DNA of 64,000 nucleotides from Propionivibrio sp. (GTDB lineage Bacteria; Pseudomonadota; Gammaproteobacteria; Burkholderiales; Rhodocyclaceae), in NCBI RefSeq assembly GCF_029255185.1, contig NZ_JAPUVO010000131.1, positions 1 to 64,000 on the forward strand, in the 5' to 3' direction. The notes below the pieces were generated by a model. It made no database searches, had not been told where the DNA came from, and was given only the letters and a program-made list of their open reading frames with translations. How positions within the stretch are numbered: the first letter of the stretch is position 1; each line of letters begins with the position of its first letter. Both the position numbers and the translations under genes were made by a program. Below are positions 9,166-19,305 of the stretch, in pieces.

Positions 9166-9570
9166 TTACTTTGTGGTAAAGCCAGAGAATTTGGCCGAGG
9201 CGGCGTCTTCCGGCGTAATTTCCACTTCAAAATTCCACGAGAATTTGGCGCCGAGATTATCCACACTGGGCATCGCCGTGCCGATCTCCTTGCCGTCTTT
9301 ATCGAGCAACTTGAATTCCGCCGTGGCGTGTACGATAGCTTGGCTGGATGAGTTGCTGACGCTGCCCTTCAATACGGACTTGCCCGCTTGGTTTTTGGCG
9401 ATCTTGAACTCGACCAGCGACAGGACATCAGCATTGATCGGAGCGGCTGCCTGGATTGCTACGGGCTTACTTTCGGCGGGGGCGCTGCTTTGCTTGCCAC
9501 AGCCACTGTTGATCAGGATTAAGGCGGTGGCCATCAGGGCCATCGGGAGGGACATTTCAAGTTGTTTCAT
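9166..9570 (-). CDS. Putative small lipoprotein
   Basis: A 134-residue protein. The N-terminus (MKQLEMSLPMALMATALIL followed by INSGCGKQ) looks like a lipoprotein signal with the lipidated Cys at about residue 24. The -3 position is Asn, which is unusual for a lipobox. The rest is a beta-rich domain (VSNSSSQAIVHATAEFKLLDK), resembling FxLYD-like or DUF-type extracytoplasmic domains that compare intrinsic and extrinsic protein changes. I do not recognise the exact family. The ATG at 9570 is chosen because the signal peptide starts there; the open frame extends 65 residues upstream. Confidence 0.6.
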   Translation of the reverse strand: MKQLEMSLPMALMATALILINSGCGKQSSAPAESKPVAIQAAAPINADVLSLVEFKIAKNQAGKSVLKGSVSNSSSQAIVHATAEFKLLDKDGKEIGTAMPSVDNLGAKFSWNFEVEITPEDAASAKFSGFTTK

Positions 9571-9754
9571 GATGTGCTCTGCGCAAGGGTAGTGATCGGA
9601 ATAATGCTGACGGTCATTCAGCATGTAATGGGTGAAGAATTGTACCTGCTTACCAAAGGTTTGCCGATTTTGTCTTGTCGTTAAACGGCTCAGGCAAGGG
9701 AACCGAAGTTCCGACCCGTGGTCCGCCATGGGTTGACTCTGAAGGTGCGCCACT

Positions 9755-10924
9755 ATGAACCGCATTACGGTTACCCCTCACTCCGGCGCCGAAACGATCC
9801 CGCGCGAGGTCTGGTCTCGCCTCTGCCCGCCTGCTCACCCCTTCCTTAATGCCGATTTTCTGACGATCCTTGAGCGGCACGGGGCGGCCGGGCGCGATTG
9901 CGGTTGGCTGGCGCGTCATCTGGTGGCCTCTGATGAGCGGGGGACGGTGCTTGGTCTGCTGCCCCTCTACGTCAGGTTCAACTCGCACGGGGATTTTATC
10001 CATGACTGGTCGTGGGCGTCGGCGTACCAGCAGCTTGGTCGGGTTTATTACCCGAAACTGCTCAGTGGCTTGCCGCATACGCCGGCCGTGGGGCCGCGCC
10101 TGCTGGTGGCCGAGGGCGTCGATGCGTCGAGGATTCGCAGTGCGCTGATAGCCGGCGCGCAGGCTCTGGCGACTGAATATGAGGCCTCGTCGTGGCACGT
10201 CGCATTTCCCGGCGCAGAAGACCGGGCGGCACTGCAAGGGGCCGGCCTGTTGACCAGCAATAACGTTCAGTTTCACTGGCTGGACAGCGCATGCGGCGAT
10301 TTTGACGGCTATCTGGCGACCTTTGCCGCTGACAAGCGGCGCAAAGTCAAGGCCGAGCGGCGACGGGTCAGGGACAGTGGCCTGATTATCGAAGTGCGTC
10401 ACGGCGACGACGTCAACCCGGCCGAATGGCCTGTTCTTCATGCGCTCTACGCGTCAACCTTTGAAAAATTCAACAACCTTGCGGTATTGTCGCCAGCGTG
10501 TTTCGCCGAACTGGCGTTGGCCCTGGGGCGGCGGATGGTTCTCTTCATTGCCCGTGATGGGCATGCTCCGGTCGCGCTATCACTCTGTTTTCGCAGCGAT
10601 GAAGCGCTTTATGGCCGTTACTGGGGCTGCAATGGCCACTATCACAGCCTGCATTTCGAACTCTGTTTCTATCAGGGAATCGACTATTGTCTGCGCGAGG
10701 GGCTACGCCGCTTCGAGCCCGGTGCCGGCGGCGAGCACAAGATCGCACGTGGCTTCACGCCAACGCTGGTGCACTCAGCGCACTGGATCGTCGATCCGGC
10801 GATGCGCGAACTGATCGGTCGGCATCTCGAGCGGCAGGGCAGCGCGGTCGTAGCGTATCGGGATGACGCGAATGATCATCTGCCGTTCCGCTACGCAGCG
10901 GCGCTTTCTACTTCTTCGGCATGA
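9755..10924 (+). CDS. GNAT-fold (DUF482/FemAB-like) N-acyltransferase
   Basis: A 389-residue protein with the DUF482 (COG3146) pattern. It contains HPFLNADFLTILERHGAAG near the N-terminus, FIHDWSWASAYQQLG in the middle, and the conserved YYPKLLSGLPHTPAVGPRLL. The C-terminal half shows LYGRYWGCNGHYHSLHFELC and EPGAGGEHKIARGF. Such proteins are predicted GNAT/FemAB-like acyltransferases of uncertain substrate, sometimes annotated as peptidoglycan-related. It is divergent from the lipoprotein gene and its 3' end overlaps the convergent Cys-rich gene by 17 bp. Confidence 0.8.
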   Translation: MNRITVTPHSGAETIPREVWSRLCPPAHPFLNADFLTILERHGAAGRDCGWLARHLVASDERGTVLGLLPLYVRFNSHGDFIHDWSWASAYQQLGRVYYPKLLSGLPHTPAVGPRLLVAEGVDASRIRSALIAGAQALATEYEASSWHVAFPGAEDRAALQGAGLLTSNNVQFHWLDSACGDFDGYLATFAADKRRKVKAERRRVRDSGLIIEVRHGDDVNPAEWPVLHALYASTFEKFNNLAVLSPACFAELALALGRRMVLFIARDGHAPVALSLCFRSDEALYGRYWGCNGHYHSLHFELCFYQGIDYCLREGLRRFEPGAGGEHKIARGFTPTLVHSAHWIVDPAMRELIGRHLERQGSAVVAYRDDANDHLPFRYAAALSTSSA

Positions 10925-11345
10925 GATTGTCCCGCAGGCACTGGCGGTGCTCATTGCCGAGCTTGTCCCTGCACAACTCACGTGCTTTCTGGTGCCGCTG
11001 GCAGCGCGCCGGATCGGCTGATTTGCTGCAATCGGTGGGCGGCATTTTTTCCCCCACGCACTGCTTGAACTGCACACCGCTCTTGTCCTTGCAGGATTCG
11101 AGCACCTTGTGGCGCGCTTCTTGACGTGCCTGGCATTGCTCGATGTCCCTGGCCTTGCTGCAATCTGCCGGACTGCGCTTGACCTGCTGGCTCGGTGCGA
11201 CGGGTGGGGCCGGCGGGGAGTGTGGGAACGGCGGCAGTGGCGCCAATCCAGGAGCGCCGGGAACGCCGGCCGGTCCTTGCTGGGCGATGACCGGCATGGC
11301 GATCAATGCGACCGCCAGTGAAACAACAAAAAGCAGGGTTTTCAT
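10908..11345 (-). CDS. Secreted cysteine-rich protein with an internal duplication
   Basis: A 145-residue protein with an N-terminal signal peptide (MKTLLFVVSLAVALIAMPVIAQQ) and then a proline-rich linker (about 25-50). Two repeated units of roughly 40 residues follow. Each carries four cysteines in the pattern DCSK-x5/6-CQ-x9/11-C-x-DK-x6/7-QC, suggesting disulfide-bonded periplasmic modules. I recognise no named family. The ATG at 11345 is used; a TTG one codon earlier is also open. The 3' end overlaps the convergent acyltransferase gene. Confidence 0.6.
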   Translation of the reverse strand: MKTLLFVVSLAVALIAMPVIAQQGPAGVPGAPGLAPLPPFPHSPPAPPVAPSQQVKRSPADCSKARDIEQCQARQEARHKVLESCKDKSGVQFKQCVGEKMPPTDCSKSADPARCQRHQKARELCRDKLGNEHRQCLRDNLMPKK

Positions 11346-11549
11346 CAAGGGGACCTCATGGGTAATGCTGCCCGGGGTTTCGAGCCTTATATCAACCGGT
11401 CATTGTAGTCTGCCCAAGACAAAGCACCAAGCAACAAGGGAGCAAAGTGGTCCCCATTTTTTCATGCCCTTCGCCTGCGCGTAGGCATTGTCATCACCAT
11501 TGAGCCGCCTGCGTCTTGTCGGGTATAGTCCATGAATCACCACATTTGA

Positions 11550-13352
11550 ATGCTCCTTATGTCCGACCAGATGGCGAATACCGTTCCTGAACACCGCCTG
11601 ACGATGGCCGAGGTTCTCGGTATGCTGGTGGCTGATGGGCTGGTTGCCCAACCCGAAGCGGACACGCTGATTGCCGAGAGTCGCCTGAAGCGTCTGGTCG
11701 CGCATCCGCTGGCGATCGTTGCCGATCAGAAATGGAAATCGCAACTGGCGCCGCATCGTTCGCTGACGCTGGAGGACCTTTCGGAGTGGTTTGCCGGCAA
11801 GATCGGGTTGGAGTATTACCACATCGACCCGCTGAAAATCGATTTCACGGCGGTGACCGACGTTATGTCGAGCGCCTATGCCACGCGCTTTGGCATTCTT
11901 CCGGTACAGGTTACTGCCCATGAAGTTGTGGTGGCGACCATTGAGCCCTATTTGCGCGACTGGGAAAAAGAGATCCAGCCGATCGTCAAAAAGGGCATCC
12001 GTCGGGTCATTGCCAACCCGGTTGATGTGGCGCGCTATCTGGTCGAGTTTTATAACCTTGCACGCTCGGTCAAGAAGGCGACGCAACTTGGCGGACAAAG
12101 TTCAGGGCTTTCTTCATTCGAGCAACTCGTCGAATTGGGGCGAACCAATCGCCAATTCGACGCCAACGACCAGCATATCGTCAATATTGTTGACTGGCTC
12201 TGGCAGTACGCCTTTGAGCAGCGCGCCAGCGATATCCACATCGAGCCGCGACGCGAGATTGGTATTGTGCGGTTCCGCATCGACGGTGTGCTGCACCAGG
12301 TCTACCAGATACCGATGAGCGTGATGGCGGCGATGGTCAGCCGCATCAAGATTCTTGGCCGCATGGACCTCGTTGAAAAGCGTCGCCCGCAGGATGGGCG
12401 CATCAAGACGCGAACCGCCGACGGGCAGGAAGCGGAGCTGCGTTTGTCGACGCTGCCGACGGCGTTTGGCGAAAAAATGGTGATGCGGATTTTTGACCCT
12501 GAAGTACTGGTGCGCAATTTTATCGACCTGGGTTTTTCCGAAGATGATCAGGCGCGCTGGAAGGTCATGTCGGAAAGCCCCAACGGTATTATTCTGGTCA
12601 CCGGCCCGACCGGTTCAGGAAAAACGACGACGCTTTACTCGACGCTCAAACAGCTGGCGACGTCTGCGGTCAATGTGTGCACCATCGAGGATCCGATTGA
12701 AATGGTCGAGCCGGCGTTCAACCAGATGCAGGTGCAGAACGCTATTGACTTGGACTTTGCCCAGGGTGTGCGCGCGCTGATGCGTCAGGATCCAGACATC
12801 ATCATGGTTGGCGAAATACGGGATCTGGAAACTGCCGAGGTGACCATCCAGGCCGCACTGACCGGGCATCTGGTGCTATCCACCCTGCATACCAACGACT
12901 CGCCAGCGGCAGTAACGCGTCTGCTTGATCTGGGCGTGCCATCCTATCTGATCAGCGCGACAGTGCTTGGCGTCATGGCCCAGCGCCTGGTGCGCGTGCT
13001 TTGCCCGAATTGCAAGAAGTCGAGTCCGGCGAGTGCCGAGGATGAGGCCATGTGGGATCGCCTGGTCGCACCATGGAAAGCCAATCGCCCGGCACAGTTC
13101 CAGCATCCGGTCGGTTGTCTTGACTGCCGCATGACCGGTTACCGCGGGCGGGTTGGTCTCTACGAAATCCTCATGCTGTCGCCGGACATGAAACAGGCGA
13201 TCAGCGACAACGCCGATGTGGCCAAGATTCGCGATCTGGCGTATCGCGAAGGCATGAAACCCCTGCGCATTTCTGGCGCCATGAAGGTCGCTGCGGGGGT
13301 TACCACGCTGGCGGAAATCTTCAAGGTCGCGCCGCCGTCCGAACGTTCCTGA
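11550..13352 (+). CDS. GspE/PilB-family secretion or pilus-assembly ATPase
   Basis: A 600-residue hexameric traffic ATPase. An N-terminal MshEN/GspE-N-like region (about 20-170) is followed by the NTPase core. Walker A is GPTGSGKTTTLYSTL at about 352-366, the Walker B region DPDIIMVGEIRD is near 414-425, and the His box includes ALTGHLVLSTLHTNDS. A zinc-binding tetracysteine (CPNC near 485, CLDC near 527) is intact. These enzymes energise type II secretion or type IV pilus extension. No other pilus or secretion gene is near, so the system served cannot be assigned. A second ATG at 11559 is an alternative start. Confidence 0.85.
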   Translation: MLLMSDQMANTVPEHRLTMAEVLGMLVADGLVAQPEADTLIAESRLKRLVAHPLAIVADQKWKSQLAPHRSLTLEDLSEWFAGKIGLEYYHIDPLKIDFTAVTDVMSSAYATRFGILPVQVTAHEVVVATIEPYLRDWEKEIQPIVKKGIRRVIANPVDVARYLVEFYNLARSVKKATQLGGQSSGLSSFEQLVELGRTNRQFDANDQHIVNIVDWLWQYAFEQRASDIHIEPRREIGIVRFRIDGVLHQVYQIPMSVMAAMVSRIKILGRMDLVEKRRPQDGRIKTRTADGQEAELRLSTLPTAFGEKMVMRIFDPEVLVRNFIDLGFSEDDQARWKVMSESPNGIILVTGPTGSGKTTTLYSTLKQLATSAVNVCTIEDPIEMVEPAFNQMQVQNAIDLDFAQGVRALMRQDPDIIMVGEIRDLETAEVTIQAALTGHLVLSTLHTNDSPAAVTRLLDLGVPSYLISATVLGVMAQRLVRVLCPNCKKSSPASAEDEAMWDRLVAPWKANRPAQFQHPVGCLDCRMTGYRGRVGLYEILMLSPDMKQAISDNADVAKIRDLAYREGMKPLRISGAMKVAAGVTTLAEIFKVAPPSERS

Positions 13353-13526
13353 TTGACTGCGCAATCGCTATTCTATGTCGGTGTGTATCTGTGAACAAAT
13401 CGGTCTGGCAAGCGTAATATATAGCCAAGCATGTATCCCATGCTTGGCGTAGAAATGATCGGCTGCACGAGTTTCAACTGATTTGACACTTGAAAACCGT
13501 GGCGTCCCGATCAGGAAGGGAGGCCC
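13353..13526 (+). promoter_or_regulatory. Leader of the 1180-residue cyclase with a perfect hairpin
   Basis: This gap contains GCCAAGCATG-TATCC-CATGCTTGGC (13424-13448), a perfect 10-bp stem with a 5-nt loop, about 80 bp before the start codon. There is no T tract after it. It could be an operator or an mRNA structure. A GGAAGGGAGG ribosome-binding site lies next to the ATG at 13527. Confidence 0.4.
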
Positions 13527-16500
13527 ATGAACCTACCCGACAATAAGAAAAAAAACGACTCACAACGGCGTGCGGCGGCTGATGTTCCTGCGCGACCGGT
13601 CGGGGAATTGCCGCATGAACGGTTAAACGATCTGCGAGCGCACGAGATCGAGCTTGAAATGCAGAACGATGCATTGCGGCAGATGCAGCTTGCCCTTGAG
13701 GAAGCGCGTGACCGTTATGTCAATCTTTATGAGTTCGCCCCGGTCGGCTACCTGATCCTCACGCCCGAGGGCCAGATTGATGAAATCAACCTCACTGGCG
13801 CCAGGCTCCTGAAGTGGGATCGAAATAGTCTTCTGCACAAGCGCTTTGCCTTGTTCGTCATTCCGCAGGACCAGGATCGCTGGGAGCGCTTGTTCCTCAA
13901 GGTGCAAGAATGCGGCGAGAAAAAAACGATAGAACTGGCTTTGTCACGTGGCGACGGCACGGTTTTACAAGCCCAACTTGATTGCGTTAGCCAGAGAATA
14001 TGCTCCGAAGCGGATATTGATTCGGTCGCAGCGGCAGGACGCTCTACCGGGGTGAGCCTTGCCCTGATCGACATCAGTGAACGCAAGCAGGCCGAAAGCG
14101 CACTATTTGAAAGCCACGAAACCCTCTGCAGCATCCTGGCGGCCACTAGAGATGGTTACTGGCACGTTGATTCGGAGGGTGTGCTGATTGACGTCAATGC
14201 GGTCTACAGCCAGCAGTCTGGTTACACGCGCAAAGAACTACTGGGCATGCACATTCATGATCTGGAAACACCGGAGAGTGCTGCCGAAACCGCAATGCAC
14301 ATCAAGCACATCGTCGGTACCGGGAGCGGCCAGTTTGAATCGACACACCGCCGCGAGGATGGGTCAATCTGGTTCGCCGAAGTGAGCGTCACCTACCGTG
14401 ATATTGAGGGCGGGGAATTTTTCTTTTTTGTGCGTGATATCAGCGAGCGCAAACATGCGGACGAGGTTTTGCGTGAGCAGAAGGAGTTTTTTCATCTAAT
14501 CGCCGAAAACATTAGCGATTTTATTGCCGTTCTCGATCCGAAGGGAAAACGACTTTACAACAGCCCTTCATTCCTGCAATTTCTGGGGGCGACAAGCGAT
14601 CTTTGCGGAACGGATTCCTTTGCCGAAATTCATCCGGAGGATCGGAAACGTGTCAAACGGGTTTTCAGGGAAACGATGAAAACCGGCATCGGTCGCCAGC
14701 TCGTTTATCGCCTCCTGAAGGCGGATGGCAGCATCAGCGAAATGGAATCGCGGGGCAGCGTGATCAAGGATGGCAAAGGCCGAGTGACACGCGTCGTTGT
14801 CGTGTCTCATGACATTACCAAGCGCAAACTTGCGGAAAAAGCATTGAAGGAAAGCGAGGCCTTCAAGAACGTTGTCCTGAATTCGGTAGCTGCCGAAATT
14901 GCGGTGATTGATCGCGCTGGAGTCATTCAGGCGGTCAATGAACGCTGGCGGAACTTTTCCGTTGAGAATAGTGTTGAGCCTGGTCATCCAGTTTCCCATG
15001 CCGACATCGGCACTAACTATCTGGCAGTGTGTGAGGCCGACCCATCGTCCCCGAGTGCACGCAAGGCCCGCGATGGCATCCAGGCCGTTTTAGACGGTCG
15101 CCTCCCCAGCTTCAGCCTCGAGTATCCCTGTCATTCAACGCGCCAGCAACGCTGGTTCTCGATGATCGTTACGCCACTTGGGCAGGATTTGCAGCACGGG
15201 GTAACCATAACGCATACTGACATCACCGCGCTTAAGCAAGCTGAGCAGTATGAACAGTTTCGCAGCCGTATTCTCGAACTGCTGGCTGGCGGCAAGCCTT
15301 TGCCGGTCATTCTTGAGGCGCTGGTGCGCGGTGTCGAGCAGATCCAGCCAGCGATGCTATGCAGCATCCTGATGCTCGATAGTCAGGGTCAGCATCTGGG
15401 CCAGGGAGTGGCGCCCAGCTTGCCTGATTTCTACAACGCCGTCATTGATGGAATCGAGATTGGCGCGGCTGTCGCTTCCTGTGGCACGGCGGCCTATACC
15501 GGCGAGCGTGTCATCGTCGAGGATATTGCGACGCATCCCTTCTGGGCGCCCTACAGGACACTGGCGGCCAGCGCCGGCCTTGGCGCCTGCTGGTCGCAGC
15601 CGATTCGTGCATCAACTGATCGGGTGCTGGGCACTTTTGCCATCTATCATCGTGATGCGCACGCTCCTACGGAATACGATATTTCGATTATCGAACAGTC
15701 CGCCCGTCTGGCCAGTATCGCTATCGAGAGAAATCTTGCCGCAGAAAAACTCAAGGAGAGTGAGGCACACTATCGACTACTGACCGAGGACGTGTCTGAC
15801 GTAGTCTGGAAGCAGGACTGCGAGAACCGTTTCACCTATATCAGCCCGGCGGATGAATGGCTGCGCGGCTACCGCGCCGAGGAAGTCATTGGCCACCACG
15901 TATCTGAATTCCTGACCGCAGAGGGAGTCGCCGCCTTCGGCGAAAGCGTTCGCCGGCGGCAGGAGTCTGAACAGCGGGGCGTGCGGACCGGCGCGTCGAC
16001 CATCGAGTTACAGCAGCGTTGCAAAAACGGCAGGTTGATCTGGGTTGAAATTCTTTCCACCCCCGAGCGTGATGCCCAGGGAACGATTACCGGCTACCAC
16101 GGGATCAGCAGAAACATTACCGAACGCAAGCAAGCCGAGGCGGAAATCGATAAGGTCCAGCGCCTGCTTAAGGAGACCGAACGGATTGGAAAGGTCGGCG
16201 GCTGGGAGTTCAATATGGATAGCGGAAAGCAGACATGGACAGAGGAAATCTATGACATTCATGAGGTGGGCCGTGACTTCGAGCCGAGCGTAGAAAATGG
16301 AATCGCTTTCTATACTCCAACGTCCAGGCCGCTCATCGAGTCGGCCTTGCGCCGCGCCATCGAGCATGGCGAGCCTTTCGATCTGGAGCTGGAAATCATT
16401 ACAGCCAAAGGCAATCTGCGCTGCGTTCATGCCATAGGCAAACCCGATCATGAACAACGCAGAGTCTCCGGTTTCTTTCAGGACATCACCGAGCGCAAGC

Positions 16501-17069
16501 AGATGGAAGACCAGGTGCGTCAACTGGCCTTCTATGACCCGCTCACCAAACTGCCTAATCGCCGGCTGCTCAAGGACCGTCTGAGCCTGACCATGGCTGC
16601 CAGCACGCGTACGGGTTGTTATGGTGCAGTGATGTTTCTTGATCTGGACAACTTCAAACCGCTCAATGACTCGCACGGACACGAAATCGGCGATTTGTTG
16701 CTGATCGAGGTGGCCGCCCGCATGAAGAGCTGTGTCCGCGAAATGGACACCGTGGCGCGCGTCGGCGGCGACGAGTTTGTGGTGATGATCAGCGAGCTGG
16801 TCGCGGACAGGGCAGAGTCTATTTCACAGGTCAGCCACATTGCCGAGAAAATTCGTATCGCCCTGGCGCAACCCTATCTGCTGGTCGTCAAGCGTGACGG
16901 AAAAGCCGAAACGACGGTCGAACATCAGTGCACGGCGAGCATTGGCGTGGTCTTGTTCAACAGTCATGATGCCAGTCAGGACGACATCATCAACCGGGCG
17001 GATACGGCAATGTATGAGGCCAAGGAAGCCGGGCGTAATTTGATCCGGTTTTATGCTGCGATGGCCTGA
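13527..17069 (+). CDS. Multi-PAS/GAF sensor diguanylate cyclase, 1180 aa
   Basis: A very long soluble signalling protein. An N-terminal helical segment (about 25-60, ELEMQNDALRQMQLALEEA) leads into PAS domains at about 65-190, 195-310, 320-440 and 445-560. A GAF domain spans about 575-735, and two more PAS domains lie at about 745-870 and 880-990. The GGDEF domain is C-terminal. Its motif GGDEF is at 1080-1084 with an intact RxxD I-site (REMD, 1071-1074), so it should be an active, feedback-inhibited cyclase. There are no transmembrane segments, and most PAS domains end in the DIxERKxAE linker. Signals sensed are unknown. Confidence 0.88.
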   Translation: MNLPDNKKKNDSQRRAAADVPARPVGELPHERLNDLRAHEIELEMQNDALRQMQLALEEARDRYVNLYEFAPVGYLILTPEGQIDEINLTGARLLKWDRNSLLHKRFALFVIPQDQDRWERLFLKVQECGEKKTIELALSRGDGTVLQAQLDCVSQRICSEADIDSVAAAGRSTGVSLALIDISERKQAESALFESHETLCSILAATRDGYWHVDSEGVLIDVNAVYSQQSGYTRKELLGMHIHDLETPESAAETAMHIKHIVGTGSGQFESTHRREDGSIWFAEVSVTYRDIEGGEFFFFVRDISERKHADEVLREQKEFFHLIAENISDFIAVLDPKGKRLYNSPSFLQFLGATSDLCGTDSFAEIHPEDRKRVKRVFRETMKTGIGRQLVYRLLKADGSISEMESRGSVIKDGKGRVTRVVVVSHDITKRKLAEKALKESEAFKNVVLNSVAAEIAVIDRAGVIQAVNERWRNFSVENSVEPGHPVSHADIGTNYLAVCEADPSSPSARKARDGIQAVLDGRLPSFSLEYPCHSTRQQRWFSMIVTPLGQDLQHGVTITHTDITALKQAEQYEQFRSRILELLAGGKPLPVILEALVRGVEQIQPAMLCSILMLDSQGQHLGQGVAPSLPDFYNAVIDGIEIGAAVASCGTAAYTGERVIVEDIATHPFWAPYRTLAASAGLGACWSQPIRASTDRVLGTFAIYHRDAHAPTEYDISIIEQSARLASIAIERNLAAEKLKESEAHYRLLTEDVSDVVWKQDCENRFTYISPADEWLRGYRAEEVIGHHVSEFLTAEGVAAFGESVRRRQESEQRGVRTGASTIELQQRCKNGRLIWVEILSTPERDAQGTITGYHGISRNITERKQAEAEIDKVQRLLKETERIGKVGGWEFNMDSGKQTWTEEIYDIHEVGRDFEPSVENGIAFYTPTSRPLIESALRRAIEHGEPFDLELEIITAKGNLRCVHAIGKPDHEQRRVSGFFQDITERKQMEDQVRQLAFYDPLTKLPNRRLLKDRLSLTMAASTRTGCYGAVMFLDLDNFKPLNDSHGHEIGDLLLIEVAARMKSCVREMDTVARVGGDEFVVMISELVADRAESISQVSHIAEKIRIALAQPYLLVVKRDGKAETTVEHQCTASIGVVLFNSHDASQDDIINRADTAMYEAKEAGRNLIRFYAAMA

Positions 17070-17090
17070 GTGCGCTCAGTTTGGGCGACT

Positions 17091-18194
17091 CTAATTGCTG
17101 GCGCCAAGCGCTTTGGCACGCAGGGCGGTTATTTCAAGCGTGGCCGGGTCGGGCGTGCTGCGGGTTGGCCAGCCCTGCAGATGCATGGCGGCCAGATCGG
17201 CTAGGGCGTGAATCCAGTCATCACGCTCATTGAGACAGGGAATATAGTTGAAAACCTTGCCGCCGGCCTGGATGAACTCGGCTTTGCCTTCAATGGCGAT
17301 TTCTTCAAGGGTTTCCAGGCAGTCGGCAGGAAAGCCGGGGCAGATGACGTCGACCTGCTGCACACCCTGTTTGCCGAGCGCTGCGAGCGTGGGCGCCGTA
17401 TAAGGTTGTAGCCATTGCGCACGGCCAAAGCGTGACTGAAAGCAGATTTGGTAGTCATCAACGCCAAGATTCAGGGCTTCGGCCAGCAGACGCCCCGTTT
17501 TATGGCACTCGCAGTGATAGGGGTCGCCCTTGTCGAGGGTATGGCGTGGAACACCGTGAAAGCTCATGATTAGCCGGTATGCCGTGGCCGGGCGACCATT
17601 GCTCATCCAGTGCTCGCGGACGCTATTGGCCAGGGCCTCGATGTAGCCCGAGTGGTCGGCAAAACTCCTTGTCGTTCGCATCTCCGGCTGGTTGCGGATC
17701 GAGGCGGCCCAGGCAAAGGCGGTGTCGAATGCGGTGGCGCTTGTGCTCGACGAATATTGCGGGTAGAGCGGCAGCAGCAAGATGCGCGTACAACCCTCGG
17801 CCTTAAGCCGGGAGAGGGTTGCGGGAATCGATGGCTGGCCATAGCGCATGGCGTAGTCGACCACCACCTGATGTCCTGCCTTACCGAGAAAGCCACGCAG
17901 CAGTTTGGTCTGTCGCTCGGTATGCACTTTTAATGGCGAACCCTCGCGCATCCATACCGCAGCGTATTTTTCAGCCGATTTTCTGGGACGGATGTTGAGG
18001 ATGATGCCGTTGAGAATCAGCCACCAGATCGCCCGCGGAATTTCGACGACGCGTGGGTCGGAGAGGAATTCCTTGAGATAGCAGCGCACCGCCGGAGCGG
18101 TTGGTGCTTCGGGAGTGCCCAGGTTGATCAGCAAAACGGCGGTTTTTCCCGCTGTGCCATGACGGTAGGCAGGTTCAGGCAGGTAGCGTGACAT
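17091..18194 (-). CDS. hemH: Ferrochelatase
   Basis: A 367-residue ferrochelatase that inserts Fe2+ into protoporphyrin IX, the last step of heme synthesis. Signatures are [16 protein letters not shown] at the N-terminus, [18 protein letters not shown], the active-site [16 protein letters not shown] (catalytic His), and the C-terminal [17 protein letters not shown] (catalytic Glu region). The ATG at 18194 shares one base with the hrcA stop (TGATG), giving an hrcA-hemH operon with translational coupling. The frame stays open upstream only because it runs across hrcA in another frame. Confidence 0.95.
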   Translation of the reverse strand: MSRYLPEPAYRHGTAGKTAVLLINLGTPEAPTAPAVRCYLKEFLSDPRVVEIPRAIWWLILNGIILNIRPRKSAEKYAAVWMREGSPLKVHTERQTKLLRGFLGKAGHQVVVDYAMRYGQPSIPATLSRLKAEGCTRILLLPLYPQYSSSTSATAFDTAFAWAASIRNQPEMRTTRSFADHSGYIEALANSVREHWMSNGRPATAYRLIMSFHGVPRHTLDKGDPYHCECHKTGRLLAEALNLGVDDYQICFQSRFGRAQWLQPYTAPTLAALGKQGVQQVDVICPGFPADCLETLEEIAIEGKAEFIQAGGKVFNYIPCLNERDDWIHALADLAAMHLQGWPTRSTPDPATLEITALRAKALGASN

Positions 18195-19222
18195 CAGGAG
18201 TCGGCTCGGTAGGTGAGGGCGGAGGAGAGCAGTTTGGCCGTGATGTCGACAATCGGAATGACGCGCTCGTAGGCCATTCGCGTCGGGCCAATGACACCGA
18301 CCGACCCCACGATCTGACCGTCGACTTCGTAGGGCGCGGTGACGACGCTGCATTCGTCGAGCGGCGCCAGCCCCGACTCGCCGCCGATAAAAATCTGGAT
18401 GCCGTCGGCACGGTGCGAGATGTCGAGCAGTTGCATCAGGGCGGTACGTTGTTCGAAGAGATCAAACAATTCGCGCAGCCGTCTCATGTTGGACGACAAC
18501 TCCTCCACTTCAAGCAGATTGCGTTCGCCAGAGATGATGTAATGTTCATCGGCTCGGTTCATGGCTTCGTCACCTGCGGTCAGTGCAGCTTCCATCAAGC
18601 CATGCAGGTCGCCACGCAGTTTGAGCAGGTCGTCTCTGACCCGGCTGCGGATATGTTCGAGTTCGTGGCCGGAAAAGTACTGGTTGAGATAGTTGGTGGC
18701 GACAACGAGTTCAGATGGCGAATAGGGGCGTTCGGTGAACAAGATGCGGTTTTGTACATCGCCATCGGTGCTCACCAGAATCAGCAGGATACGTTTGTCG
18801 GATAGGCTGACGAACTCCATCTGCCGGATTCTTGGCGTTTTGCGCCGTGGTGTCAGTACGATGCCGGCAAAATGCGTGAGACCTGAGAGCAGATGCGAAG
18901 CACTGCTGATCAGTTGTTGCGGTTGCGAGGGATGGAGTTGCCCTTCAATGGCGTGAATCTTCTCACTGTCCAGCGGTTGCATGATGAGCAGGCTATCGAC
19001 AAAGAAACGATAACCACGCGGTGTCGGTACACGTCCGGCTGAGGTGTGCGGGCTGGCAATGAGACCCATATCCTCAAGGTCGGCCATGACATTGCGGACG
19101 GTGGCTGCCGATAGATCGAGCCCGGAAAATTTTGACAGCGCTCGCGAACCGACAGGCTGACCGTCTGCAATGTAGCGTTCGACCAGGGTCTTGAGCAGTG
19201 TTCTGGAGCGTTCATCAAGCAT
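18194..19222 (-). CDS. hrcA: Heat-inducible transcription repressor HrcA
   Basis: A 342-residue repressor. The winged-helix domain shows [21 protein letters not shown], then [22 protein letters not shown] and [23 protein letters not shown]-like dimerisation domain follows, ending in [21 protein letters not shown]. HrcA represses class I heat-shock genes by binding CIRCE elements and needs GroEL for activity. I saw no CIRCE element in this window, so its targets lie elsewhere. It is transcribed divergently from nadK, an arrangement common in Betaproteobacteria. Start 19222 is chosen from the family N-terminus. Confidence 0.95.
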   Translation of the reverse strand: MLDERSRTLLKTLVERYIADGQPVGSRALSKFSGLDLSAATVRNVMADLEDMGLIASPHTSAGRVPTPRGYRFFVDSLLIMQPLDSEKIHAIEGQLHPSQPQQLISSASHLLSGLTHFAGIVLTPRRKTPRIRQMEFVSLSDKRILLILVSTDGDVQNRILFTERPYSPSELVVATNYLNQYFSGHELEHIRSRVRDDLLKLRGDLHGLMEAALTAGDEAMNRADEHYIISGERNLLEVEELSSNMRRLRELFDLFEQRTALMQLLDISHRADGIQIFIGGESGLAPLDECSVVTAPYEVDGQIVGSVGVIGPTRMAYERVIPIVDITAKLLSSALTYRADS

Positions 19223-19305
19223 GACGATGATTCTACAAAAAGAAAGAAGGTTTAACCAAAAAGGAACACGCAGAGAACGATTTAATTTGTGGTTTAATTC
19301 GGAGC

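Noticed and set aside
13353..13526. c-di-GMP riboswitch ahead of the large cyclase
   Set aside because: The leader has only one simple perfect hairpin. The conserved GEMM core could not be recognised.
19223..19305. CIRCE element search at the hrcA promoter
   Set aside because: No TTAGCACTC-N9-GAGTGCTAA-like inverted repeat was found between hrcA and nadK, nor upstream of htpG.
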